From positions 1 to 64,000 of the forward strand of contig CAJTEE010000012.1 of the NCBI GenBank assembly GCA_910575275.1: DNA of 64,000 nt. Direction: 5' to 3'. The notes beneath the pieces were generated by a model. That model searched no databases. It was given only the letters and a program-made list of their open reading frames with translations, and was not told the DNA's origin. Position 1 is the first letter of the stretch; every line of letters begins with the position of its first letter. Below, one piece after another: positions 26,817 to 34,140 of this stretch. Source of the stretch: Lachnospiraceae bacterium (GTDB taxonomy: Bacteria > Bacillota > Clostridia > Lachnospirales > Lachnospiraceae). The translations under genes and the position numbers were made by a program.

Positions 26817-27605
26817 TCAGATATATAGAATAAAGCTGTTTTTAGCCTTCAAAAATACAGCCGACCCAACCGCCAGCGCCAAAGCTGACGCTGCCAGCCC
26901 AGCCAGCAGAATCAAATTTCCCGGCATCTGCTGATACAGCATCACATCCCGGAATTGACCCACATAAAAATATAAAGGATTCAGATGCTTGATGATCCAT
27001 TGTACCTGCTCCGGGATCTGATCCATCGGATAAAATAAAGGAGTCATGTACATCCAGGCTGTTAAAAATGCGCCGTATATATATTGTATGTCTCTGAAAA
27101 ACACATTTACCGCCGCAAGCATCAACCCGATTCCCAGGCAAAAAAAATACAACTGTAGAAGTACGGCAGGAAGCCATAGCATATAAACGGTTATCTGCAC
27201 TTTACAGATAAGCAATACGATTAACAGGGCTCCAAGAGAAAATAATAGATTCACACAGCTACTGGTGACCTTCGAAAGGGTAAAGATGTATTTAGGCACA
27301 TACGTCTTTTTCAAGAGTGCCGCGTTTCCTGTGATCGATACCATCGCCTGATTGGTTGCTTCTGATAAAAAATTAAAACATACCTGACCGGAAAGGACAT
27401 ATACTGGATAATTTTCTATCGAAAACCGGAACATATGCTGAAATACCAGTACCATAATAGCCATAATCATCAATGGATTCAAAACGCTCCACAAATATCC
27501 CAAAAAGCTCCTTCGATATTTTAGCTTCAGATCCTTTTCCACAAGTTGAATAAATAAGTCTCTATATTTTATAAATAATTTTATCCTGTTGCCCGTTTTA
27601 TTCAT
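26817..27605 (-). CDS. Polysaccharide ABC exporter permease (Wzm/TagG type)
   Basis: 262 residues with six predicted membrane segments. The amphipathic N-terminal 'LFIQLVEKDLKLKYRRSFLG' followed by 'YLWSVLNPLMIMAIMVLVF' is the classical signature of the ABC-2 export permeases. It lies 16 bases upstream of its ATPase in cluster 1. It is paralogous to 48951-49739. Confidence 0.93.
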   Translation of the reverse strand: MNKTGNRIKLFIKYRDLFIQLVEKDLKLKYRRSFLGYLWSVLNPLMIMAIMVLVFQHMFRFSIENYPVYVLSGQVCFNFLSEATNQAMVSITGNAALLKKTYVPKYIFTLSKVTSSCVNLLFSLGALLIVLLICKVQITVYMLWLPAVLLQLYFFCLGIGLMLAAVNVFFRDIQYIYGAFLTAWMYMTPLFYPMDQIPEQVQWIIKHLNPLYFYVGQFRDVMLYQQMPGNLILLAGLAASALALAVGSAVFLKAKNSFILYI

Positions 27606-27609
27606 GATT

Positions 27610-28917
27610 TTATATCCTTGTTTTCTCCTTTACAGCCATCCTAAAATATCGGGAGTATTGAAGTAAAATAATATTCCATCTGTACCACAACTGCGCCGGA
27701 TCATCTATATACCGGATCAATCCAAACGGCCAGAATGCATGATCCATGGAGTCCGCATTTCTCTTTCTGAGTTTAGCTATGATTCTCGGTATAAGCATAT
27801 CATTTTTCACCAGCAAAAGCTTATCCCTTTGAATCAGCGCCGCGGAAAGGCTTTCTGAAACGTCATCACAAAATTTAAATGTGCAATAGGCCTCTAATTC
27901 TTCTCCGGTCGGATAAAGAATCGCCCGTTTTAATACTTTATAGCTCTTTTTAATGGATTTTTCCAAAATGAACCTATCCTTGTAATCACTAACGCCTTCT
28001 ATAAATCCCAGCGCCCCTCTTATCTGTTCGCTAATACGGCCTGACAATTCTTCATTCATATCCTGCTTCAGGACAGGCTTCCATCCTTCTCCGTCGCGGA
28101 CATATCCTGTCGTCATGCCATGCGGGGCCGCCAGCATACATTCAAATACGATATTGTCAAAATACACCTTGCGTTTTAAACCGGAAAGAGGAGTAAAATA
28201 GTATGCGAGGTATACGCCGTCTGCCGCCTCCTTTGGTTCCTTATAGAGCCCGAAATAAAAGCCGACTACGTTTCCCTTAAAGCCGGCATGCTCCAATAGC
28301 TGCCGCATCGACCGTTGTATGCTCCCTGACCAGCCGCTGTCAGCGATTGCCACCTGATCCTGATCAAACAGCCCCTCCTGTTTCAAGTACCGGATCGTAT
28401 TGTCATATGCTGATAAAGACTTACAGCGCAGCAATTGACGATAGATTTTGCTTTTTTTGACTGCCTCGACAAATCTCATATATTCTTCAAATGTCAGGGG
28501 CTTATTCTCATCTGTGATTTCTGTATCCGCATATATCCGCCCTCTTTCCTCCAAATCAAGCTCCAGCCGCCGCATCAATACATAAGGAGTAATGTGAAAT
28601 CCTCCCTGAAGCAATAATTCAAACGCTTCATCCCCAATAAACCAATAGGTCGGCATTCTCAATGCCATACGGGAGCAGTACAAATATCTGCATTGAATCG
28701 GGTATTCTTTCTTCTTACATAGTATTTCTGCCGCCTGTCTCAGAAGATAGCCGTCTCTGGCCAAAAAATAGATCGTCTTCAGCCCCATTTTTGCCGCGTA
28801 TTCCAAAATCCAGGTAACATATTCATATATAACAGGCCCTATCACATTTTCCCCATAGGCCTTCGCAGCCAGCAGATTATCCTGCTCTGTCTTTCCATTC
28901 TGGTCCATATGTTTCAC
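27610..28917 (-). CDS. Glycan-locus protein with stand-alone RDGYL domain
   Basis: 435 residues. I do not recognise a named enzyme. It carries ARDGYL (53-58), CSRMALRMP (81-89) and ADSGWSG (192-198), the same order of motifs as the C-terminal half of the 914-residue HAD protein at 17237-19981. Here the domain stands alone without HAD. Conserved Arg-Asp and Ser-Arg pairs look catalytic or ligand-binding. No signal peptide or clear membrane helix. It lies between a glycosyltransferase gene (41-base overlap) and the exporter permease (5-base gap), so a role in synthesis of the cluster 1 glycan before export is likely. Confidence 0.7.
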   Translation of the reverse strand: MKHMDQNGKTEQDNLLAAKAYGENVIGPVIYEYVTWILEYAAKMGLKTIYFLARDGYLLRQAAEILCKKKEYPIQCRYLYCSRMALRMPTYWFIGDEAFELLLQGGFHITPYVLMRRLELDLEERGRIYADTEITDENKPLTFEEYMRFVEAVKKSKIYRQLLRCKSLSAYDNTIRYLKQEGLFDQDQVAIADSGWSGSIQRSMRQLLEHAGFKGNVVGFYFGLYKEPKEAADGVYLAYYFTPLSGLKRKVYFDNIVFECMLAAPHGMTTGYVRDGEGWKPVLKQDMNEELSGRISEQIRGALGFIEGVSDYKDRFILEKSIKKSYKVLKRAILYPTGEELEAYCTFKFCDDVSESLSAALIQRDKLLLVKNDMLIPRIIAKLRKRNADSMDHAFWPFGLIRYIDDPAQLWYRWNIILLQYSRYFRMAVKEKTRI

Positions 28918-29785
28918 TTAATCCCAAAGTCCCTGTCCCCGCGTCCCGGATCGCGGCCTGCGTCATTTTGTTTAATGTTTCATTTTTATGGTTCTTCACA
29001 CGATAATAAAATGCATAGCACAGAAACGGGAGCACTCCAAAATAAAGCCTATAGCTATAAAGCTTATTCCGCAGGTTATAATACGTTTTCCATGTTACAC
29101 GAGATTCTTTTGTATGATCCGTATCATGTATAACCCTTGCCTCAGGCAGACAGAGGATCTTCCCCTCTCTCCTGATCCGCATGCTATGCTCGCTGTCGTC
29201 ATACGCAATATAAAAATCCTTTTCGGGCAGTCCGGCTCTTTTCAATGCCTCACATCGTATCAGTGATCCGACATAAGAAAGCAAATCGAGTTCAAAAAAA
29301 TCTTTCCTGTATTCCTGTTTCCCAATTTGTTTTTCTGTCACCAGCAGACCGTATTTCTTTTCGATTTTGCGCCGATGCCATGTATCAATTTCCCCGTTCG
29401 CAAAAACCGCCGCACACAATGCCGCGATCCGTTTGCAGTCATTTTTTTTCAAAAAATCTGCAAAGATCCGCAGACACGCCTTATCCAGATATGCATCATC
29501 ATCCGCCACCCAAATCCAATCCGCAGACATTTCCTTTGCAATCCGCATTCCCTCGAAAAATCCCCCGCTTCCTCCTGAATTTTTCCTTAAATGCCGTACC
29601 TGCTTGTCTATCACGCTTGTATTCCGGGCCCAATCTGATAAAAACTCTGCCGTTCCGTCTGAGCTGCAATTATCAATCACCAAAATAAATTGTGGCTTAT
29701 ATTCCTGTTCCTCGTAGCTTTGGAGTGCCCTTTTTAATTTTTCCTTCCTGTTGTATGTGACTATAACAACCCCGATTCTGCACAT
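28877..29785 (-). CDS. Family 2 glycosyltransferase (GlfT1-like)
   Basis: 302 residues, GT-A fold: 'IGVVIVTYNRKEKLKRALQS' at the N-terminus, 'VIDNCSSDGTAEFL', and metal-binding 'WVADDDAYL' (D-D-D). The later 'IAYDDSEHSMRIRREG' resembles galactofuranosyl- and rhamnosyltransferases. Start at ATG 29785, with AGAGAGGAAACGGT just before it, rather than the longer frame to 29830; it overlaps the preceding gene by 25 bases. It is part of cluster 1 and acts in the cytoplasm on a lipid-linked glycan. Confidence 0.88.
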   Translation of the reverse strand: MCRIGVVIVTYNRKEKLKRALQSYEEQEYKPQFILVIDNCSSDGTAEFLSDWARNTSVIDKQVRHLRKNSGGSGGFFEGMRIAKEMSADWIWVADDDAYLDKACLRIFADFLKKNDCKRIAALCAAVFANGEIDTWHRRKIEKKYGLLVTEKQIGKQEYRKDFFELDLLSYVGSLIRCEALKRAGLPEKDFYIAYDDSEHSMRIRREGKILCLPEARVIHDTDHTKESRVTWKTYYNLRNKLYSYRLYFGVLPFLCYAFYYRVKNHKNETLNKMTQAAIRDAGTGTLGLSETYGPEWKDRAG

Positions 29786-30762
29786 ACCGTTTCCTCTCTG
29801 CTTTTCATTAACGCATACAGATCGCCGCAAATGGATTTTACAGAAATGCAGTCCAGATTGCTGATTTCATAGAATAACAGACAAAAAATCCTTCTGTCCC
29901 GCAGCAGCTTTTCTCTTCTTTTCTGAAATGCAAGCATCCTTTTTATAGCACGCTGCCTTCCGGGAGATTCCATACGGACTGCATTCAGTCCCTCAATCAG
30001 CCCGTCTATGATTTCTAACCTGGCCCTTACAATTTTTCTTTGCGGCTCATTCTTTAACAGACCAACCGTATTATTCCTATGCTGCCGATAAAAAACCAGC
30101 TTCCTGTTCAAGTAAAACATTCCACCTTTCGCGGCAGCAAATTGATTGATCATCCAGTCATGCGCCGCCCCGGGCCCCCAATCCATCGCGTTGATACCAG
30201 GCCAGAGCTCTTTTCTGAACGCCATCGCCATTCCGGGGTATTTGGGATGTCTTATAAATTTTTTCCATGATATTTTATTCAGAGCCGCTCGTTTCGGAGC
30301 TGTCACAAAATAACCTGCCGATCGTCCGCCGGATTTTTCTTCGATCGTGCCGCTTAAAAATCGGGCGCATAGTGGGCTCAAGTCATGCGTTTCCCCCATC
30401 AGATAAAAATCCGTTGACAGGGAAAGCACATTTCTATTTTTGTTAAAAACATCCATGCATAGCTTTATTTTATTTTTTATCCATATGTCATCCTGATCGC
30501 ACAGAAAAATAATATCTCCTGATGCTTTATTGATTGCCTGCCGGAAATTTTGGCTGTACCCTAAATGTTTTTTGTTGACAGAGAAATCCATTGGGATATC
30601 GGACATTTTTTTCATCGAATAAACGATGTCGGCGGTGTTGTCTGTGGAACCGTCATCGCATATGATAATCTCATCCGGCTTTAATGATTGCTCAGCGATA
30701 GACTGCAATTGCTCCTGCAAATACTGGCCGCCGTTAAACGTTGCCATGACTACTGAAATCAT
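29761..30762 (-). CDS. Family 2 glycosyltransferase (rhamnosyltransferase-like)
   Basis: 333 residues. 'ISVVMATFNGGQYLQEQLQS', 'IICDDGSTDNTADI' and 'IFLCDQDDIWIKNKI' (D-x-D-D) are typical of the rhamnosyltransferase subgroup of GT2. It is the first glycosyltransferase after the recombinase-like gene of cluster 1, only 9 bases away, with AAGGGGAATAT as its ribosome site. It should therefore be transcribed from the invertible promoter at 31373-31491. Confidence 0.88.
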   Translation of the reverse strand: MISVVMATFNGGQYLQEQLQSIAEQSLKPDEIIICDDGSTDNTADIVYSMKKMSDIPMDFSVNKKHLGYSQNFRQAINKASGDIIFLCDQDDIWIKNKIKLCMDVFNKNRNVLSLSTDFYLMGETHDLSPLCARFLSGTIEEKSGGRSAGYFVTAPKRAALNKISWKKFIRHPKYPGMAMAFRKELWPGINAMDWGPGAAHDWMINQFAAAKGGMFYLNRKLVFYRQHRNNTVGLLKNEPQRKIVRARLEIIDGLIEGLNAVRMESPGRQRAIKRMLAFQKRREKLLRDRRIFCLLFYEISNLDCISVKSICGDLYALMKSREETVCAESGLL

Positions 30763-30771
30763 ATATTCCCC

Positions 30772-31320
30772 TTATGCCCCGTCTTCCTGCTCCCACCCGG
30801 CCTCAAGCTGCTCCTGCTCAAGCTGCCTCTCCATTGCCTGGTCGATCAACAGGGCCACATTGTTTTCGATCCCTGTCCGCGTATTCTGATAGAGTCGCTT
30901 TAAGCACCGCGGGTTTCCCTTCTCCTCTGCGATCTCGGCCTCCACACACAGCCTGCGGATCGCGGTCGTGATATGCGTCCGATTCATCGGCCCCCCGGCC
31001 CGTGTCCGAAAAATCGGCCCGGTACTGCAGCCATTCCGGCGCGCAAAGCTCAGTAGTTCCTTCCTTAAGCACTCCGGCAGACGCACGATCTCCTTTACAT
31101 GGTTATGCGAACAGACAATCCTCCCCTCCTTAACGGCTTCCACCGTAACCTTGGGGAGCTCCTGCACCGTGATTCCCGTAGCCGCAAACAGCTTCACAAG
31201 AAGATACAGCCGCTCCTTGCCGAGAGTCTTCGCCGTGCGCAGAAGCTGTAAATATTCGTTCCGGTTAAGCTCCGGCCGGGCGGACGAAATTTTTCGGATA
31301 TCCTGGTTTGTATGCGGCAC
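30772..31320 (-). CDS. Short tyrosine-recombinase-like protein heading glycan cluster 1
   Basis: 182 residues, only the catalytic-domain part of the phage-integrase/XerD family. 'LLVKLFAATGITVQEL' aligns with box I (A-T-G-L-R-x-S-E-L) but Thr replaces the catalytic Arg. 'NPRCLKRLYQNT' aligns with box II (P-H-x-L-R-H-T-F), with Arg for His and Lys for Arg. No Tyr is found where the nucleophile should be; a charged 'DQAMERQLEQEQLEAG' tail is there instead. It starts with GTG after GGGGGAG. It is the first gene behind the invertible promoter, which currently points into it. It may flip the promoter by an unusual mechanism, assist another recombinase, or act as a regulator. It is nearly identical to 51947-52495. 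Confidence 0.85.
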   Translation of the reverse strand: MPHTNQDIRKISSARPELNRNEYLQLLRTAKTLGKERLYLLVKLFAATGITVQELPKVTVEAVKEGRIVCSHNHVKEIVRLPECLRKELLSFARRNGCSTGPIFRTRAGGPMNRTHITTAIRRLCVEAEIAEEKGNPRCLKRLYQNTRTGIENNVALLIDQAMERQLEQEQLEAGWEQEDGA

Positions 31321-31372
31321 GCCGCTCCCCCTTTCGTTTACAAGGAAATTTCATGCCCGGAGTTTACAAACC

Positions 31373-31491
31373 TATACGTTTCCAAACTCCAAATTCATTT
31401 CTGAATCTTTCCCTAATCTAACACAAATACGTTGATTTTGCAACACCTTTTGACAAGAAAATAAAGGAAACAGCCGTTTTGGAAACGTATA
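31373..31491. promoter_or_regulatory. Invertible promoter switch of cluster 1 (ON orientation)
   Basis: Inverted repeats TATACGTTTCCAAA (31373-31386) and its complement (31478-31491) bound a 91-bp interior that is the exact reverse complement of 52562-52652. Each repeat lies inside a recombinase-like core site: 8-bp arms around an 8-bp spacer (left TTTACAAA-CCTATACG-TTTCCAAA, 31363-31386; right TTTGGAAA-CGTATACC-TTTCCAAA, 31478-31501). A promoter inside reads on the minus strand, towards the recombinase-like gene. Confidence 0.92.
31415..31443 (-). promoter_or_regulatory. Promoter inside switch 1, reading into cluster 1
   Basis: On the minus strand TTGCAA (31438-31443), a 17-base spacer and TAGATT (31415-31420). 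Transcription would begin near 31408 and reach the recombinase GTG at 31320. Confidence 0.7.
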
Positions 31492-31541
31492 CCTTTCCAA
31501 ACTCCTTCTTGTTTCAGATGAAAAAGATTCCTCCTGCAAAA

Positions 31542-31592
31542 CAAAACAGCCACTCCGCTCATTTCATATGAAATAGCAGAATGGTTGTTTTT
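31542..31592. terminator. Terminator outside switch 1
   Basis: A long imperfect stem centred on ATTTCATATGAAAT, with flanking ACAGCC/GGTTGT pairing and a TTTTT run on the plus strand. It would stop transcripts leaving the switch when the promoter points right. It sits between the switch and the Rpn gene. Confidence 0.65.
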
Positions 31593-31721
31593 CATATCTC
31601 ACTATAGTGCGCAAAAGCTTCCAAAATCGCTTTATGATATATGCTGAAAAATGAGATACGGCAGATGTGGAAAATCAATAACGGAAACAAGTCGGGATTC
31701 AGAAATGCACTGACTCCCGGC

Positions 31722-31750
31722 TTGTAAAATCGGGAGGTTTATGTTAGTAT
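31722..31750 (+). promoter_or_regulatory. Probable promoter of the Rpn-type gene
   Basis: TTGTAA (31722-31727), a 17-base spacer and TAGTAT (31745-31750). Its -35 region overlaps the end of a 10-bp stem hairpin (31688-31697 with 31715-31724) that may be a transcription end for upstream reading or a control element. Confidence 0.45.
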
Positions 31751-31787
31751 GAAGATACGAAAACGGAAGGGAAAGCAGGTGTGAAGA

Positions 31788-32573
31788 TTGACAGTGACGG
31801 ATAAACAACATCAGGAAGATCTGCAGCGTTTACGTTTCTTAAGGCCAATCGATGATGACTTTATGCGTTGTCTTTTCAAAGATAACATTCCATTGGCTGA
31901 ATTTGTGTTACGCATTATCACTGATAAACCGGATTTAATTATTATTGATTGTGAAACACAGAAAGATATGAAAAGACTGGCTGGAGCACGTTCTATCTGT
32001 CTGGACGCATATGGAACGGATTCAACCGGAAAAAAATATGATCTGGAAGTCCAGAGGCAAGACAAGGGAGCAGACCCACACAGGGCAAGGTATCATTCAA
32101 GCGTAATGGATATAGAGAATCTCCATTCTGGTCAGGAATTTAAAGAATTACCAGATACATATACAATCTTTATCATTGAAAAAGATTTTTATGGTCAGGG
32201 GAAAGCTGTTTATCCGATTGAGAGAATCAACCTTGCAACGGGTAAATCTTTTGAAGATGGGGAACATATCCTTTATGTAAATGGTGAATATCGTGGTGAT
32301 TCCGCTATAGGAAAACTCATGCACGATTTTAATTGCACCAAAGCAGATGATATGAATTTTGAATTGATGGCAAACCGAACACGGTATCTAAAAGAGAACC
32401 CGAAAGGAGTGAATGAGATGTGTAAAATTATGGAAGATATGAGAAGTGAATCTTTAAAGGAGGTCGCCCTCCGTATGCTGGAAGCTGGAAAATATGCTCT
32501 GGAAGAAATTGCGAATATTTCTGGACTTTCTCTTGATGAAGTGAAAAAGCTAAAAACAGAACGGACAGTATAA
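31788..32573 (+). CDS. Rpn family PD-(D/E)XK nuclease / putative transposase
   Basis: 261 residues. The N-terminal 'LRPIDDDFMRCLFKDNIPLA' and 'YDLEVQRQDKG' (PD-(D/E)XK catalytic strand, D-x-E-x-Q) are typical of the Rpn/YhgA recombination-promoting nucleases often labelled putative transposase. The C-terminal helix 'ALEEIANISGLSLDEVKKLK' is the usual tail in Firmicute members. The start is TTG (or GTG two codons later). It lies between the two glycan clusters. A collapsed second copy is visible at 33448-33542. Confidence 0.85.
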   Translation: MTVTDKQHQEDLQRLRFLRPIDDDFMRCLFKDNIPLAEFVLRIITDKPDLIIIDCETQKDMKRLAGARSICLDAYGTDSTGKKYDLEVQRQDKGADPHRARYHSSVMDIENLHSGQEFKELPDTYTIFIIEKDFYGQGKAVYPIERINLATGKSFEDGEHILYVNGEYRGDSAIGKLMHDFNCTKADDMNFELMANRTRYLKENPKGVNEMCKIMEDMRSESLKEVALRMLEAGKYALEEIANISGLSLDEVKKLKTERTV

Positions 32574-32671
32574 GTCAAAGCCCCCGGCATAGCCGCAGGA
32601 TTATTTTTACTGGAACGCAAAATAAGGAAGAAAATGGACTTGTGCTATCCCTTTTCTTCCTTTAAACACTT

Positions 32672-33022
32672 CTATTTTGCTAATTTATACATAGCATATT
32701 GATTTAATGAAACACCTTCTCTTTCAGCTTCTATCACTAATCTTCTATGCAAAAACTTTGGAACTCTGATCACAAATTTACCACTTAAATTTTCCTCTTT
32801 AATTGGTTCTGGTATCTCCATTTCATTTTTAAACATTATTTCTATATGCCCTTCCATAGCCTCTGTAAGATTAGCATTTAATTCTTCCAGTGTATCTCCT
32901 GTACTCTGGCAACCATCTAATTCTAAAATCTTACCGTAAAAATAATGGCCGCTTTCGTCATTAATTTCTTGTATTATTCTATTGTATGGTAAACTCATAT
33001 AGTATTTTAATGTATTTAACAT
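32672..33022 (-). CDS. hicB: HicB family antitoxin with C-terminal RHH domain
   Basis: 116 residues from the ATG at 33022 (a GAAAGAG site upstream; an in-frame ATG at 33040 is the alternative). 'YYMSLPYNRIIQEI' and 'ELDGCQSTGDTLEELNANL' form the HicB partial RNase-H-like fold. The C-terminal 'FVIRVPKFLHRRLVIEAERE' plus 'GVSLNQYAMYKL' is a ribbon-helix-helix DNA-binding end that would autoregulate the locus. The upstream hicA toxin gene is broken, so the antitoxin now stands alone. Confidence 0.88.
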   Translation of the reverse strand: MLNTLKYYMSLPYNRIIQEINDESGHYFYGKILELDGCQSTGDTLEELNANLTEAMEGHIEIMFKNEMEIPEPIKEENLSGKFVIRVPKFLHRRLVIEAEREGVSLNQYAMYKLAK

Positions 33023-33097
33023 GATGATATTCTCTTTCATTCTCTGTTATATCTTTAGTACTTTATTAATAAACAATATATTAAATATACTTATAAT

Positions 33098-33321
33098 CTA
33101 TTCGTCTATTCTATTCAAAATATCTATAATGTATACTTTTTTCAAAGGATTATCTACCTTTATTGTTATTATTTCTCCCGTTTCTTTTTTAAATACTGGG
33201 CGTGTGACCCTTTTTGACGGACACGCTCATATCCATAGTATTCTAGCACTTTATTTGCTTCTTCTGGTCTAATTCCATTAGGTTATCTTTGCATTTTTTC
33301 TAGTATTTTCTTAACGTTCAT
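33098..33321 (-). pseudogene. Broken hicA toxin gene
   Basis: From an ATG at 33321 the frame reads MNVKKILEKMQR, stop, then PNGIRPEEANKVLEYYGYER and 'VRQKGSHAQ', after which a frame change is needed to continue with 'FKKETGEIITIKVDNPLKK' and 'VYIIDILNRIDE' up to TAG at 33098. This matches HicA toxins, including the conserved G-S-H core where His is catalytic, but an in-frame TAA and a frameshift inactivate it. It lies directly upstream of hicB, the usual gene order. Confidence 0.8.
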
Positions 33322-33447
33322 GCTCACACTTCCAATTTCTTGTTATTTTAGATCATTTCCTTCCTTTCTCTTGCACGATATCATATATAGCATCAAATTT
33401 CAAGCGTTTTTCTAATTCTACCTCCAAAATAAACACTTGCTTTATTA

Positions 33448-33542
33448 AAAATAAGGAAGAAAATCATTGAAAAAGATTTTTATGGCCCGAAAGGAGTGAA
33501 TATGCTCTGGAAGAAATTGCGAATATTTCCGGACTTTCTGAA
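33448..33542 (+). pseudogene. Collapsed remnant of an Rpn-type gene
   Basis: Three short pieces of the gene at 31788-32573 are joined here: the part encoding IIEKDFYG, the part encoding PKGVN and the part encoding YALEEIANISGLS. The intervening DNA has been deleted. A short stretch (AATAAGGAAGAAAAT) that follows the intact gene also appears at its left edge. It is non-coding now. Confidence 0.75.
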
Positions 33543-33582
33543 ATGATTTTTCACATATATGAATCTTATATAGCAGCCAATC

Positions 33583-34140
33583 TCATTTCGCAAACCAATT
33601 TTTTAAAAACCCACAATAATAATACTGTATCTCAATAAAATTCTCCGGCAGGCGATTAAACCACTTAAGGTGTCCGACAATTTCCTTTCCGTCGCAGTCC
33701 TTTAACGCGGCTGCATCCTGCACTCTGCAATGGTATAGCAAAGAGATAAAATGCGCCCGCTCATTATGATTCTGCCGGATAGTCAGCTCGTCTGTGGCAA
33801 TGTTTTCCCGCACTAAGAGCGGCCTTGGATCATAGGAGACATCACTCCCCAACTCATTGAGCGCCGTCAGATGAATCCGCCTGTCCAGTGTTTCCTTAAA
33901 TCGGAGGCAGCCGCCGGGGATATGCCAGCCCTGGCCGCAATGTTTGTCATCCCGCCAGCTAAGCAGCACTCTCCCGGTTTCATCCGTAATAAACATATCA
34001 ATATTGACAATCGGCGTCATGGAGGAAACCATGAGAAACAGATCCGTCCCAAGACCGTTCTCGGGATCGATCTGCTCTATGTTCATTTGGGCTCTCAAAT
34101 TATAAATTTCTTTTTTCATATCTTCCAAAATGCCTTCCAT
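33583..34140 (-). CDS. Nudix hydrolase, GDP-mannose mannosyl hydrolase-like (1)
   Basis: 185 residues. 'WHIPGGCLRFKETLDRR' followed by 'IHLTALNELG' is a Nudix box in which the usual Arg-Glu is Leu-Thr. The same departure is known in GDP-mannose mannosyl hydrolase (Gmm), which cleaves a GDP-hexose at the sugar carbon. The N-terminal 'DLFLMVSSMTPIVNIDMFI' also fits that group. It is the last gene of glycan cluster 2. A second paralogue with a similar box lies at 45758-46309. A role in trimming or controlling sugar-nucleotide pools is inferred. Confidence 0.8.
   Translation of the reverse strand: MEGILEDMKKEIYNLRAQMNIEQIDPENGLGTDLFLMVSSMTPIVNIDMFITDETGRVLLSWRDDKHCGQGWHIPGGCLRFKETLDRRIHLTALNELGSDVSYDPRPLLVRENIATDELTIRQNHNERAHFISLLYHCRVQDAAALKDCDGKEIVGHLKWFNRLPENFIEIQYYYCGFLKNWFAK

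Larger units (their letters stand above)
30771..31527. repeat. 757-bp direct repeat (recombinase plus switch), copy 1
   Basis: This is near-identical to 51946-52702 at a constant offset of 21,175 bp, except that the 91-bp interior of the switch is inverted. It contains the recombinase-like gene, its leader, the invertible promoter and about 36 bp beyond it. Both copies face the same way. Confidence 0.95.

Noticed and set aside
31451-31480. TTGACA in the plus strand of switch 1 as a second, outward promoter
   Set aside because: TTGACA at 31450-31455 is perfect, but no acceptable -10 lies 16-18 bases downstream (GCCGTT), so a rightward promoter in this orientation is not supported.
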